Below are positions 55,250-64,000 of a DNA stretch of 64,000 bases, piece by piece. How positions within the stretch are numbered: position 1 is the first letter of the stretch; every line of letters begins with the position of its first letter. Origin of the DNA: Pseudolabrys taiwanensis (GTDB lineage: Bacteria; Pseudomonadota; Alphaproteobacteria; Rhizobiales; Xanthobacteraceae); NCBI RefSeq assembly GCF_003367395.1, contig NZ_CP031417.1:3844001-3908000 (forward strand), in the 5' to 3' direction. The position numbers were made by a program, and so were the translations under genes. The notes beneath the pieces were generated by a model. The model searched no databases, was not told where the DNA came from, and was given only the letters and a program-made list of their open reading frames with translations.

Positions 55250-55919
55250 GGTTCGGAGAAAGACGCCGTCCAAGTCTGAGCGCAAGGGGGACGATCCGCT
55301 GGTCATTATCGTTGACGACGATCTCGCAGTTCGTGAGGCGCTTCAGGAGCTGCTTCTCTCGGCGGGAATGCAGCCGATGTGTTTTTCTTCGACGCGGGAG
55401 TTTCTCGAGGCCGATGTTCTTGACCTGCCCGGGTGTCTCATCCTCGATGTCCGCATGCCTGGCGCAAGCGGCCTCGATCTACAACGTCAACTGACGGATA
55501 AAGGGAGCACCAAGCCGATCATCTTCTTGACGGGCCACGGCGATATTCCGATGACTGTGCAGGCGATGAAGTCGGGCGCCGTCGATTTCCTGACCAAGCC
55601 GGTCCGGGATCAGACATTGTTGGATGCGGTAATTGCCGCGATCGAGCGCGATGCCGCCGACAGAGCCAGAGCCGCGGTCGTGCAGAGCACGGTCAGACGC
55701 CTTGAAACGCTCACGCCGCGCGAGCGGGAAGTGATGGCGGAGGTGGCGCGCGGACGGCTCAACAAACAGATAGCCTTCGATCTTGGCATCAGTGAAGTGA
55801 CCGTGAAACTCCATCGGGGCAACGTCATGCGCAAGATGGAGGCTGCTTCGGTCGGCGAGCTCATTCGCGCCTGGGAGGTGCTGCCCGGCGACATCAAGGG
55901 GCGCGCAACTCAACCGTAA
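55233..55919 (+). CDS. FixJ-type response regulator 3
   Basis: 228 residues. Receiver with VIIVDDDLAVREAL, D72 (LILDVRMPG) and FLTKPVRD; LuxR helix-turn-helix with LTPREREVMAEVARGRLNKQ and LGISEVTVKLHRGNVMRKM. The start at 55233 is chosen over 55227 because GGAG sits right before 55227. The gene begins inside the previous coding region and closes the kinase operon. Confidence 0.93.
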   Translation: MTEQGEVRRKTPSKSERKGDDPLVIIVDDDLAVREALQELLLSAGMQPMCFSSTREFLEADVLDLPGCLILDVRMPGASGLDLQRQLTDKGSTKPIIFLTGHGDIPMTVQAMKSGAVDFLTKPVRDQTLLDAVIAAIERDAADRARAAVVQSTVRRLETLTPREREVMAEVARGRLNKQIAFDLGISEVTVKLHRGNVMRKMEAASVGELIRAWEVLPGDIKGRATQP

Positions 55920-56061
55920 GCAAATCGAACGTGTCGAGGCACGATGGGGCTAAACCAATGATTAGGTCGCCCCATGCTTCGAGCCAATCGACCAGTCTCG
56001 ATCGGGAGTGGAGTCTGAGCGCCATCAGGCGCCGGCTTGCCGCTCACAGATGGAGACTCGC

Positions 56062-56811
56062 ATGAAGAGGTTTTCGAACAAGGTTGCCGTCATCACTGGC
56101 GGCAACAGTGGAATTGGCTTCGCCATTGCGCAAGCGTTGGTCGCAGAGGGCGCCGAGGTGGTGGTGGTCGGCCGTCGGGCGGATGCCGTGGAAGCCGCCG
56201 TCACGGCGCTCGGCGGTCGTGCGACCGGTCTTTCCGGCGATGTCAGCGATCTTGCGACGCACGATCGCGTCGCCGCGCTGGTGGCGGAGCGGTTCGGCGG
56301 CGCCGACATTTATGTTGCGAACGCAGGGATCAATCTCATCCAGGCCAGTCCCGAGGTCCGCCCCATGGATTTCGATGCGCAGTTCTTCACGAATGCGCGC
56401 GGCACGTTCTTTGGCGTACAAAAGATCGTACCAATGCTGCGCGACGGTGGCGCGATCCTGCTAACCAGTTCCATTGCCGCGCGTAAGGTGCTGGCGGGGC
56501 ATGCGGTCTATGCCGGCAGCAAGGCAGCGGTGGAAGCTTTCGCCCGAAGCTGGGCACTAGAGCTCAAGGACAGGCGCATTCGCGTGAATGTGCTCAGCCC
56601 AGGGCCGACGGCCACGCCGATCATCAAGAAACTTGGTGTCGCGGCCGACGCTCTGCCTGACTTCGAGCGGCAAGTGGCCCAAACGATTCCGCTGGGGCGA
56701 TTGGGCGAAGCCGAAGAGCTCGCGCGTGCTGCCATGTTCCTATTATCGGCCGATAGCACCTTCGTTACGGGGGTCAATCTCGCCGTCGATGGCGGCATCA
56801 GCCTTGTGTGA
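56062..56811 (+). CDS. Short-chain dehydrogenase/reductase
   Basis: 249 residues, a classical SDR: VAVITGGNSGIGFAIAQAL (cofactor), NAGINL, LLTSSIAARKV (Ser), YAGSKAAVEAF (Tyr and Lys) and NVLSPGPTATPI, ending GVNLAVDGGISLV. VVVVGRRADAV after the second strand favours NADP. ATG 56062 follows GGAGA; the extension to 56008 is discarded. Substrate unknown. Confidence 0.92.
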   Translation: MKRFSNKVAVITGGNSGIGFAIAQALVAEGAEVVVVGRRADAVEAAVTALGGRATGLSGDVSDLATHDRVAALVAERFGGADIYVANAGINLIQASPEVRPMDFDAQFFTNARGTFFGVQKIVPMLRDGGAILLTSSIAARKVLAGHAVYAGSKAAVEAFARSWALELKDRRIRVNVLSPGPTATPIIKKLGVAADALPDFERQVAQTIPLGRLGEAEELARAAMFLLSADSTFVTGVNLAVDGGISLV

Positions 56812-56852
56812 CCGAGGCCAATTGAACGATGTCCTCCCCCCTCGGACCGGCG

Positions 56853-57731
56853 TCAGCGCCGGCCCGAGAGCCAGGCCGCGACGTTGAGAGCGTAGCGTTG
56901 CGTGTCGGCCAACGCTTCGGGAAAGCGCTGCATTCCGTCTCCCGGCGGCTCGGTCACGAAGCTCGGGCAACCCGACCGCGTGTCCCAGTTGTAGTCGGCG
57001 AAGTGATGAAAGGTACTCTGCGCGAGGCCGGGACCACCGTACTTGCCCGCCTCGAAGGCGACGGCGATGTTGAAGCGGGCGCCGGTGACCTTGCTCGTTC
57101 CTCGCACGATCACGCGCGCAGCTTCTCCCTCGGGCGCGCCGATCCCGCCTTCGTGCGGATGAGCGGGCAGGAAGCGGATCGCCCCTGTCGGTGATGTCTC
57201 GTTCGCGAGAATTGGGTGGGGCGGGCCGATAAGTTCTATCGCCTGATAATCGCCGTTCGCACCGGAGTGGAAGTTCGGCCAGGAGATGTGGCTCGTGAAC
57301 GGATCGTCGATCTTGTGATGTGCCGGATCCGGGTCCGCATGGGTCGTGTGGAAGTAGTGCGCCTTGCCAATGCCGCCGAGTGTGCAGACGGAAGACCCGA
57401 GGTCCATGTGGTCGCGCGTGACCAGCAGCCCGCCGCCCCGCGCGCGGAACCGGGAGATCGCCGCGCAGTCTTCTGGCGTCAGCCCGTCACCGCTGTCGAC
57501 GGCGAACAGCCACAACTGATCGACGTTGCCGGCATCGATCGTCGAGAGTATCGGATCGGGCCGCCCCGGCGGTTCGCGATCCCGCACTGTCACGTCATAT
57601 AGCGTATTGCCCGCCTCATCGCGCGCGCTGCTCAGGAGCGCCGCAAGCCGACTGAACCGCTTGATCGACCAGTCATCCTCGGTTGTCGGAATCGTCGTCT
57701 GAAGCAGAATCCTTGTCGGTCTAGCGGCCAT
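56853..57731 (-). CDS. Hypothetical protein, possibly glutamine-amidotransferase-like
   Basis: 292 residues, cytosolic. TRILLQTTIPTTEDDWSIKR at the start and DQLWLFAVDSGDGLTPEDCA then FRARGGGLLVTRDHMDLGSS resemble the ThuA or class I glutamine-amidotransferase-like alpha/beta fold, but I see no Cys nucleophile elbow in the expected place. A conserved-looking stretch is HHKIDDPFTSHISWPNFHSG. ATG 57731 follows GGAGAAA. It is 110 bases downstream of the metallo-beta-lactamase gene on the same strand. I cannot assign a function. Confidence 0.6.
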   Translation of the reverse strand: MAARPTRILLQTTIPTTEDDWSIKRFSRLAALLSSARDEAGNTLYDVTVRDREPPGRPDPILSTIDAGNVDQLWLFAVDSGDGLTPEDCAAISRFRARGGGLLVTRDHMDLGSSVCTLGGIGKAHYFHTTHADPDPAHHKIDDPFTSHISWPNFHSGANGDYQAIELIGPPHPILANETSPTGAIRFLPAHPHEGGIGAPEGEAARVIVRGTSKVTGARFNIAVAFEAGKYGGPGLAQSTFHHFADYNWDTRSGCPSFVTEPPGDGMQRFPEALADTQRYALNVAAWLSGRR

Positions 57732-57841
57732 GGCGCTTTCTCCGTCCGTACTTGTCAGAATCAAAGGTCGCGCCGCAGCAGGGCGTGAACTCATCAACGC
57801 GATGAGCCCACGCCTTCGTACGGCTGCGATGCGACAAACAG

Positions 57842-58759
57842 TCAGTAGTCCCAGAACACCGGCACCCACCGAAAGTGATCGCCGTCGACTGCCACATGGC
57901 CGACTGAGGGGAACGGCAGATGAGTGGCCACCAGCATCTCGCCGGTGCCGGCCAACTCGCGCAAGAGACGGATGCGGACGCGCGCCGCTTCTTCCGGATC
58001 GTGTTCGAAGCCGTTGTACCAGTCAGGCTGCTCGAACCCGACCGCAAACACAGCGTCGCCGGCGAACGTCAGTGCTTCGCCGCCGGACGCCACGCGGACC
58101 ACGCTATGCCCGGGTGTATGGCCGCCGGTGCGACGGACGACGACACCTGGCGCGACCTCGTGCTCCTCATCGAACTGCCGCAGATGGTTGTGGTAGACCT
58201 TCGTGAACTGCTTGGCCGCCGCCCGAAGCGCGTCGGGGAATCCCGGCGGCATGGCGGTGTGGGAGAAATCGGGCGCCTCCCAGAATTTGACCTCGGCAGC
58301 CGCCACATGGATCTGCAGGTCCGGACGCAGCCGATCCTTCACGCCCTCGACGAGCAACCCGCCAACGTGATCCATGTGCATGTGTGTCAGCACCACGTCG
58401 GTCACGGACGTAAGATCAATGCCGGTGGCTTGCAGTCGGTTGATCAGCTGCCCGGCCCGCGGCAGGTGGAGGTCTGGGTCGGATCCCAGCCCAGCGTCAA
58501 TGAGGATGGTCTTGTCGCCGCTGCGTACCAGGACCGCATTCAGCGCCCAGTCGAATGCCTTCTGCGGCAGGAACATTTCCTTCAACCAGGCCGACCGCAC
58601 GGCCGGGTCGGCGTTGTGTCCCAACATCTGCGTCGGCAGTGGGAGCACGCCATCACTGACCACCAGCACTTCAATGTCACCGACCCGCACCGCGTAGCGC
58701 GATGGGACCAACTCTTCGGACCCCGATCCACCGGGGCTTTTGATTGTGTCCAATTGCAT
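57842..58759 (-). CDS. Metallo-beta-lactamase-fold hydrolase
   Basis: 305 residues. The metal site is VVLTHMHMDHVGG (HxHxDH), with TGGHTPGHSVVRV (third His), LTFAGDAVF (Asp) and ATHLPFPSVGH (last His), a complete two-metal set. Sequence order resembles the lactonase/MBL-fold family rather than true beta-lactamases. ATG 58759 was chosen because AGAGGAT precedes it. There is no signal peptide, so it is cytosolic. Confidence 0.9.
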   Translation of the reverse strand: MQLDTIKSPGGSGSEELVPSRYAVRVGDIEVLVVSDGVLPLPTQMLGHNADPAVRSAWLKEMFLPQKAFDWALNAVLVRSGDKTILIDAGLGSDPDLHLPRAGQLINRLQATGIDLTSVTDVVLTHMHMDHVGGLLVEGVKDRLRPDLQIHVAAAEVKFWEAPDFSHTAMPPGFPDALRAAAKQFTKVYHNHLRQFDEEHEVAPGVVVRRTGGHTPGHSVVRVASGGEALTFAGDAVFAVGFEQPDWYNGFEHDPEEAARVRIRLLRELAGTGEMLVATHLPFPSVGHVAVDGDHFRWVPVFWDY

Positions 58760-59631
58760 GTTTCGATCCTCTGACCGCCGCCTTAAACACGGCAACGGCG
58801 ACGCTATGTGGAGGCGTCTTCGCGGTCGATTGGATCGAGGGAGAGGACAAACCATACCACGGCATAGGTCGTGTCATTTGCGCCGTCCGCGTGCATGTTC
58901 GTACTAGCTAATATGAATGCATGGATTGAAAGCCGCACGGTTAGACAATTCGCGCCGCACCAGTTTCGCCAGAAATACTCGCGGTGGAACGTGACGAACG
59001 TGGTCACACTGGACGAAGCCGCAATGATATCAAAGTCAGCCGGCAATGCTCCGCGGCTGATAACGGTCTGGTTGTCGATTCGAGTCCGGGGCGCTCGTTA
59101 CGGCTGACTAGATGCAGTCGCTTCGTTTGATGAGGAACGAAGGCATCGAGCGCTCAGTCAAGCTGTTTGGCAGACAATTTATCTATGTCGTTTCGTGAGT
59201 ATTGCACCCGTAGGATTGTTCGATACGACACGAGCCCCCTTCAGTTTGCTTCCTTTCGCTCAAACTTGGTGGACGTCCCGAGGGAGACTTTATCTGCCGC
59301 GGGCAGAGCTTTGCCGGTAACCGGCAAAACTTGAAGACCTGCACATGCGCTCAAACCCGGAGTGCCACGCCGTCGGCCGTCTCGGATCGGCAAAACCTTT
59401 TGGCAGGGAGGCCGGGGTCACCCGGTCGCCCTTTAGTTGCTGCTTGTTTGACGCGACTGCACCGCGCCGCCGAACCGTCAACGGAGCGATGAGTATGGGT
59501 CGGGGCAGCCCGGAGCCCCTTCCTGCGGCCAGCGCCGCTTTGGCTGATGCCCTTCAGTATCAATCCGGTGTGTCCCAGGTCGCTTGGCTAGCGCTGAGGC
59601 TGGAGCCCGTCGGGGGCCGGCTATGAAGCGC
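58760..59631. other. Long stretch without a convincing gene
   Basis: About 870 bases. Short open frames occur on both strands (for example 58804-59046 leftward and 58871-59107 rightward), without family resemblance or good ribosome sites. At 59040-59100 a string similar to a tRNA T loop and a GAT anticodon loop appears, but stems do not pair well. Most likely decayed intergenic sequence next to repeat copy B. Confidence 0.45.
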
Positions 59632-59824
59632 ACAATGAAAGTGGCGCCTCCGGGCCCGGCCATTACGGGGATATCAGGATCCCGCAGGACTCGGGCGTGC
59701 GGTTGGGGGCGAATTGGATCGGCTCTTGGTCGACCATGGCGGTACGAAGGACTTAGCCTAACGCGTCTCAAATAATTGATTTTATTCTGTTTTAAGTGCG
59801 GCAGGGACATTCCTCTCCTGGGCA
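59632..59824 (+). repeat. Direct repeat copy B (~190 bp), right flank of a possible island
   Basis: Second copy of the element at 45191-45383, in the same orientation, sharing CATTACG, GGACTTAGCC, TAATTGATTT and TCCTCTCCTGGGCA. It lacks the right arm of the inverted repeat and the T7 tract found after copy A, and is followed within 100 bases by the RNase D-like gene. Confidence 0.65.
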
Positions 59825-59915
59825 TTAAACGACCGGCAAAGCGGCCTCGCGGGGCTGCTTCTTGTTTTTGGGACGGCGGCTTGCATCTGTTCCGCCCGGT
59901 CAGTATCCATCGCCC

Positions 59916-60533
59916 ATGACCATCCGCCTGCACCGCGGCGACCTGCCGGACCTCTCCGCCTACAAAGGCTCCGTGGCGATCGACACCGAGACCATGGGTC
60001 TCGACCCGAACCGCGACCGCCTCTGCGTCGTCCAGCTTTCGCCCGGCGACGGCTCGGCCGACGTGGTGCAGATCGGCGCCGGCCAGACGCGCGCGCCCAA
60101 TATCGAGCGCCTGCTGGCCGACAAATCGGTGCTCAAACTGTTCCATTTCGCGCGATTCGACCTCGGCATCCTGGCCAAGACCTTCGGCGTCATGCCGGAA
60201 CCGATCTATTGCACCAAGATCGCCTCGCGCCTCGTGCGCACCTACACCGACAGGCACGGCCTCAAGGACCTGGCGCGCGAACTCATCGGCGTCGACCTGT
60301 CCAAGCAGCAGCAGTCGTCCGATTGGGGCGCCGACGCGCTCACGGACGCCCAGGTGGCTTATGCCGCCACCGACGTGCTGCACCTGCATGCGCTGAAGGA
60401 AAAACTGGACGTCATGCTCGCGCGCGAGGGCCGCGCGGCGCTGGCGGCTGCCTGCTTCGGGTTCCTGCCCGATCGGGTGCGACTCGACCTCGCCGGCTGG
60501 GCCGAGCAGGACATTTTCTCGCATTCGGTGTAG
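59916..60533 (+). CDS. rnd: Ribonuclease D-like 3'-5' exonuclease
   Basis: 205 residues, only the exonuclease domain; long RNase D proteins have C-terminal HRDC domains that are missing here, as is usual for the short alphaproteobacterial form. The DEDDy catalytic set is visible: D23 and E25 in AIDTETMGL, D82 in FHFARFDLGIL and Tyr/Asp in VAYAATDVLHL. It trims RNA 3' ends. ATG 59916 is preferred to 59862. It opens a run of core genes. Confidence 0.9.
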   Translation: MTIRLHRGDLPDLSAYKGSVAIDTETMGLDPNRDRLCVVQLSPGDGSADVVQIGAGQTRAPNIERLLADKSVLKLFHFARFDLGILAKTFGVMPEPIYCTKIASRLVRTYTDRHGLKDLARELIGVDLSKQQQSSDWGADALTDAQVAYAATDVLHLHALKEKLDVMLAREGRAALAAACFGFLPDRVRLDLAGWAEQDIFSHSV

Positions 60534-60699
60534 ATTGGGCGGCGTATTCGGACCGGCCGCGGCCCGATGCCTCGTCGTCATTGCCGCCGATGGGCCATAT
60601 TCATCGGTCATGTTGCGTTGCGGGGGCGGGACTTCCAACGCATTGAACAGCCAGCGAAGCGCGGGCGCTCGGGTCGAGGACCGCTAAACCGATGCCCGT

Positions 60700-61443
60700 A
60701 TGCTCGATCGAATGTCAGGCAGCCGCGCCATCACGATGAACCGTGTGATTACAGCCCGGACCGACCCGCAGACGGCGCGCTCGCATTGGACGATGAGCAG
60801 CCGCGACAGCGACCGCGCCTTCCGCGCCGCGCGCCGGCACAGCCAATTGGTCCGCGTCCTGCGCATTGCCATTCCGATCACCGTGGTGGCAACGCTCGCT
60901 TTGCTGTTCCTGGTTACCTATCTCAATCCTTTACGCATGCTCGCCAAGCTGCCCATCGACATCAGCGATCTGATCGTCTCGGGCACCAAGGTCACAATGG
61001 AGAAGCCACGCCTGTCCGGCTTCACGCAGGACTCCCGCGCCTACGAACTCTCGGCGGACGCCGCGGCGCAGGATATGACCAAACCCGACTTCATAGAACT
61101 GCGCGGCATCCGCGCGAAAATGGATATGCAAGACAAGACCTCGATGCTGATGACGGCCGCAACCGGCCTCTACAATTCGAAGACCGAGATTCTGCAGCTT
61201 CAGCGCGACATCTTCCTGTCCTCGACGAACGGCTATAAAGGAAAGCTGAGCGAGGCGACGATCGACACCCGCAAGGGTCATGTCGTCTCCGACAAGCCGG
61301 TCGAGTTGGAAATGCTGCAGGGAACGCTCAACGCCAACAAGCTGGAGATCGTCGACAACGGCGATCTCGTGCGGTTTCACGGCGGCGTTGTCATGGACAT
61401 GCTGCTCAGCGACGAGGCCAAGAAAAAGGCCGCGAAGAAATGA
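60700..61443 (+). CDS. lptC: LptC, lipopolysaccharide export protein
   Basis: About 247 residues from ATG 60700, though an internal start is possible. One membrane helix (about residues 53-75, LRIAIPITVVATLALLFLV) is followed by a periplasmic OstA-like beta-jellyroll (SDLIVSGTKVTMEKPRLSGF, GLYNSKTEILQLQRDIFL). LptC links the LptBFG transporter in the inner membrane to the LptA bridge. It overlaps lptA by ATGA at 61440. Confidence 0.87.
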   Translation: MLDRMSGSRAITMNRVITARTDPQTARSHWTMSSRDSDRAFRAARRHSQLVRVLRIAIPITVVATLALLFLVTYLNPLRMLAKLPIDISDLIVSGTKVTMEKPRLSGFTQDSRAYELSADAAAQDMTKPDFIELRGIRAKMDMQDKTSMLMTAATGLYNSKTEILQLQRDIFLSSTNGYKGKLSEATIDTRKGHVVSDKPVELEMLQGTLNANKLEIVDNGDLVRFHGGVVMDMLLSDEAKKKAAKK

Positions 61444-62099
61444 TGCTTCGCGCGCTTATTCTTCTGCTGAGTCTGTCGGCCGCGGGCGCCGCTTTGGCGC
61501 AACCGCAATCCCAGGCCTCGAAGGGCCCGCCCAATGCATTGCAGGGCTTTTCGCAGAACCGCGATCAGCCGGTGCATATCGAGGCGGCGACGCTCGAGGT
61601 GCGCGACAAGGAAAAGGTCGCGACTTTCACGGGTGATGTGCGCGTGAAGCAAGGCGATACCGGCCTGCGCTGCAAGCGGCTCATCGTCTTTTATGAGCAG
61701 GACAACGCCACCGACGGCAGCAAGGCCACAGACAACAAGACGATGACGGCGGCAACGCCCGGCCCGAACGGCGAGCAGCGCATCAAGCGCCTGGAGGCGC
61801 ATGGCCAGGTGGTGGTGACCCAAAAGGAGCAGACCGCCACCGGCGAGCTCGGCATCTTCGACATGAAGACCAACACCGTCACGCTCACGGGCAATGTCAT
61901 CATGACCCAGGGCCAGAATGTCCTGCGGGGCGAGAAGCTCGTCGTCGACATGGCGACCGGCGTTTCGCGGGTCGAATCCGGCAAGGGCAATGGCGGCCGC
62001 GTGCAGGGCTTGTTCCTGCCGGGCAGCACCGACATAAAGCCGGGCGCGACGCCGGGCCAACAGCCGGCCCGCCCGGCGCCGGGACGGAACACCAATTGA
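61440..62099 (+). CDS. lptA: LptA, periplasmic lipopolysaccharide bridge protein
   Basis: 219 residues. A signal peptide ends at ALAQ (about residue 21). The OstA-like repeats include HIEAATLEVRDKEKVATFTG and GNVIMTQGQNVLRGEKLVVD, typical of LptA. The C terminus is Pro/Gly-rich. LptA carries lipopolysaccharide between LptC and the outer-membrane LptD. Translationally coupled to lptC. Confidence 0.92.
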   Translation: MMLRALILLLSLSAAGAALAQPQSQASKGPPNALQGFSQNRDQPVHIEAATLEVRDKEKVATFTGDVRVKQGDTGLRCKRLIVFYEQDNATDGSKATDNKTMTAATPGPNGEQRIKRLEAHGQVVVTQKEQTATGELGIFDMKTNTVTLTGNVIMTQGQNVLRGEKLVVDMATGVSRVESGKGNGGRVQGLFLPGSTDIKPGATPGQQPARPAPGRNTN

Positions 62100-62208
62100 C
62101 ATCGCGCGCCAGGGGCCCGCGCCCTTCGTCGCGGAATCAGCTATTCTTGAATGCCTCGCGGCTCGCGGGGATAGCGCCGAACCGGCCGATGCGCTGCGAG
62201 GTAGACCA

Positions 62209-63243
<1,035 letters not shown>

Positions 63244-63263
63244 TTGCGGCAGCCCAGGCCGCA

Positions 63264-63296
63264 TGCACAACATTTGTGCATTCCCGCACTGCGGAA
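63264..63296 (+). promoter_or_regulatory. Two adjacent hairpins between lptB and rpoN
   Basis: TGCACAA-CAT-TTGTGCA is a perfect 7-bp inverted repeat (63264-63280). Directly after it TTCCCGCA-CTGCGGAA can pair with one bulge. There is no T run. They may attenuate read-through into rpoN or bind a regulator. Confidence 0.45.
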
Positions 63297-63372
63297 TCAC
63301 ATGGCGCAACCCGACTGAACTGGTGTAGCCTTTTCTTAGCAAGAATCGGACCAGTTTCCGCCGGGAAACCCC

Positions 63373-64000
63373 ATGGCTTTGTCGCAAAGACTGGAGTTCC
63401 GTCAGACCCAAGCGCTGGTGATGACGCCGCAGCTGATGCAAGCCATCAAGCTGCTGCAGCTCTCCAGCCTCGATCTGGTGGCCTATGTGGAAGGCGAACT
63501 CGAGCGCAACCCGCTGCTCGAGCGCAGCAGCGACGACGACACCCCTTTTCCCGGCACCGAGCCGCCTGAGCCCGCCGTCGAGGCCCGGGACGACACCGCC
63601 ACCGACTGGATTGGCGAGGAGCTGGAGACCAGCCGCAGCGCCCTGGAGCAGGGCCTGGGCACCGAGCTCGAGAACGTCTTCCCGGACGACGGCGGCGACA
63701 AGCCGGCAATGCCGGAGGCCCCGGCACCGGCCTATTCGGAATGGTCGGGCACCGGTTCGGGCGGCGCCGAGGACGGCGATTACAATCTCGAAGCCTTCGT
63801 GTCGGCCGAGACGACGCTGGCGGCTCATCTCGCCGAGCAGATGGCGTTGGCGATCCCCGATCCGGCGCGCCGCATGATCGGCCAGTACTTGATCGATATG
63901 GTGGACGAGGCCGGTTATCTCACCGGCGACCTCATCTCGGTGGCCGAGAAGCTCGGCGCTTCGCTGCGTGAGGTCGAAGACGTTCTCGCCATTCTGCAGT
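63373..64000 (+). CDS. rpoN: RNA polymerase sigma-54 factor (3' end outside window)
   Basis: The first ~209 residues are present. Region I is typical: ALSQRLEFRQTQALVMTPQL and MQAIKLLQLSSLDL, followed by an acidic linker (region II) and the start of the core-binding region (ETTLAAHLAEQMALAIPDPA). It directs transcription of nitrogen and other genes with activator ATPases. Position after lptB is the usual order in alphaproteobacteria. Confidence 0.94.
   Translation, partial: MALSQRLEFRQTQALVMTPQLMQAIKLLQLSSLDLVAYVEGELERNPLLERSSDDDTPFPGTEPPEPAVEARDDTATDWIGEELETSRSALEQGLGTELENVFPDDGGDKPAMPEAPAPAYSEWSGTGSGGAEDGDYNLEAFVSAETTLAAHLAEQMALAIPDPARRMIGQYLIDMVDEAGYLTGDLISVAEKLGASLREVEDVLAILQ

Noticed and set aside
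59030..59105. tRNA-like string with a TTCGAGTCC T loop and CTGATAA anticodon-like loop
   Set aside because: The T stem, anticodon stem and acceptor arms do not pair properly; at most a decayed tRNA relic.
59478..60638. Leftward open frame of about 386 residues
   Set aside because: Antisense to the RNase D-like gene and repeat copy B; no family resemblance.

Overview
The window looks like chromosome from a high-GC alphaproteobacterium of the Rhizobiales, close to Bradyrhizobium, Rhodoplanes or Pseudolabrys. The order lptC-lptA-lptB-rpoN, FixJ-type regulators, caa3 oxidase genes beside an alternative complex III, and many tiny Bradyrhizobium-type proteins (DUF6894, short zinc ribbons, XRE proteins) support this. 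I found no rRNA, convincing tRNA or CRISPR array. All assignments come from reading translations by eye; no database search was run.

Layout. 1-5.6 kb: respiratory genes. Two alternative complex III genes (actB partial, actA) run leftward and a caa3-type oxidase operon (small membrane protein, ctaC with fused cytochrome c, ctaD, ctaE, ctaF) runs rightward. 5.7-7.9 kb: a PAS-GAF hybrid histidine kinase. 8-14.7 kb: an accessory, decaying stretch with duplicated XRE regulators (one carrying a nonsense codon), a frameshifted SDR next to an NmrA-type reductase and a divergent LysR regulator, small zinc ribbons, a PilZ remnant and an EAL relic. 15.2-21.2 kb: a 1106-residue autotransporter, an AraC regulator and a TIGR03032-type protein. 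22-24.8 kb: more small or broken genes, including a second PilZ plus zinc-ribbon module. 25-29.7 kb: an MHYT-PAS-GGDEF-EAL protein and a PoxB-like thiamine diphosphate enzyme.

30-34.1 kb holds a three-gene operon joined by 4-bp overlaps: a MotA/TolQ/ExbB-type channel protein, a MotB-position protein with one membrane segment and a coiled coil but no visible OmpA domain, and a zinc-ribbon/Pro-rich/helical-repeat protein. I cannot match it to a described system. 35-37.3 kb: a VIT-domain protein, a MerR-like regulator and a truncated fumarylacetoacetate hydrolase. 37.7-45.2 kb: a probable exopolysaccharide locus that combines a WecB epimerase, a BcsB-like periplasmic protein, an NfrB-like membrane glycosyltransferase lacking a C-terminal sensor domain, and a divergent NfrA-like TPR/beta-barrel protein. 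This and the ExbB-type operon are the two best candidates for an undescribed system.

45.2-59.8 kb is bracketed by two direct copies of a ~190-bp repeat, with an integrase N-terminal fragment just inside the left copy. Between them lie stress and signalling genes: a NAD(P)-binding protein, CBS pair, small histidine kinase, HD protein, cupin, Tat-exported alpha/beta hydrolase, a six-PAS kinase translationally linked to three response regulators, an SDR, an unassigned protein and a metallo-beta-lactamase. 59.9-64 kb returns to core genes: RNase D-like exonuclease, lptC, lptA, lptB with an unusual Gln/Pro-rich N-terminal extension, and rpoN, which runs off the window.
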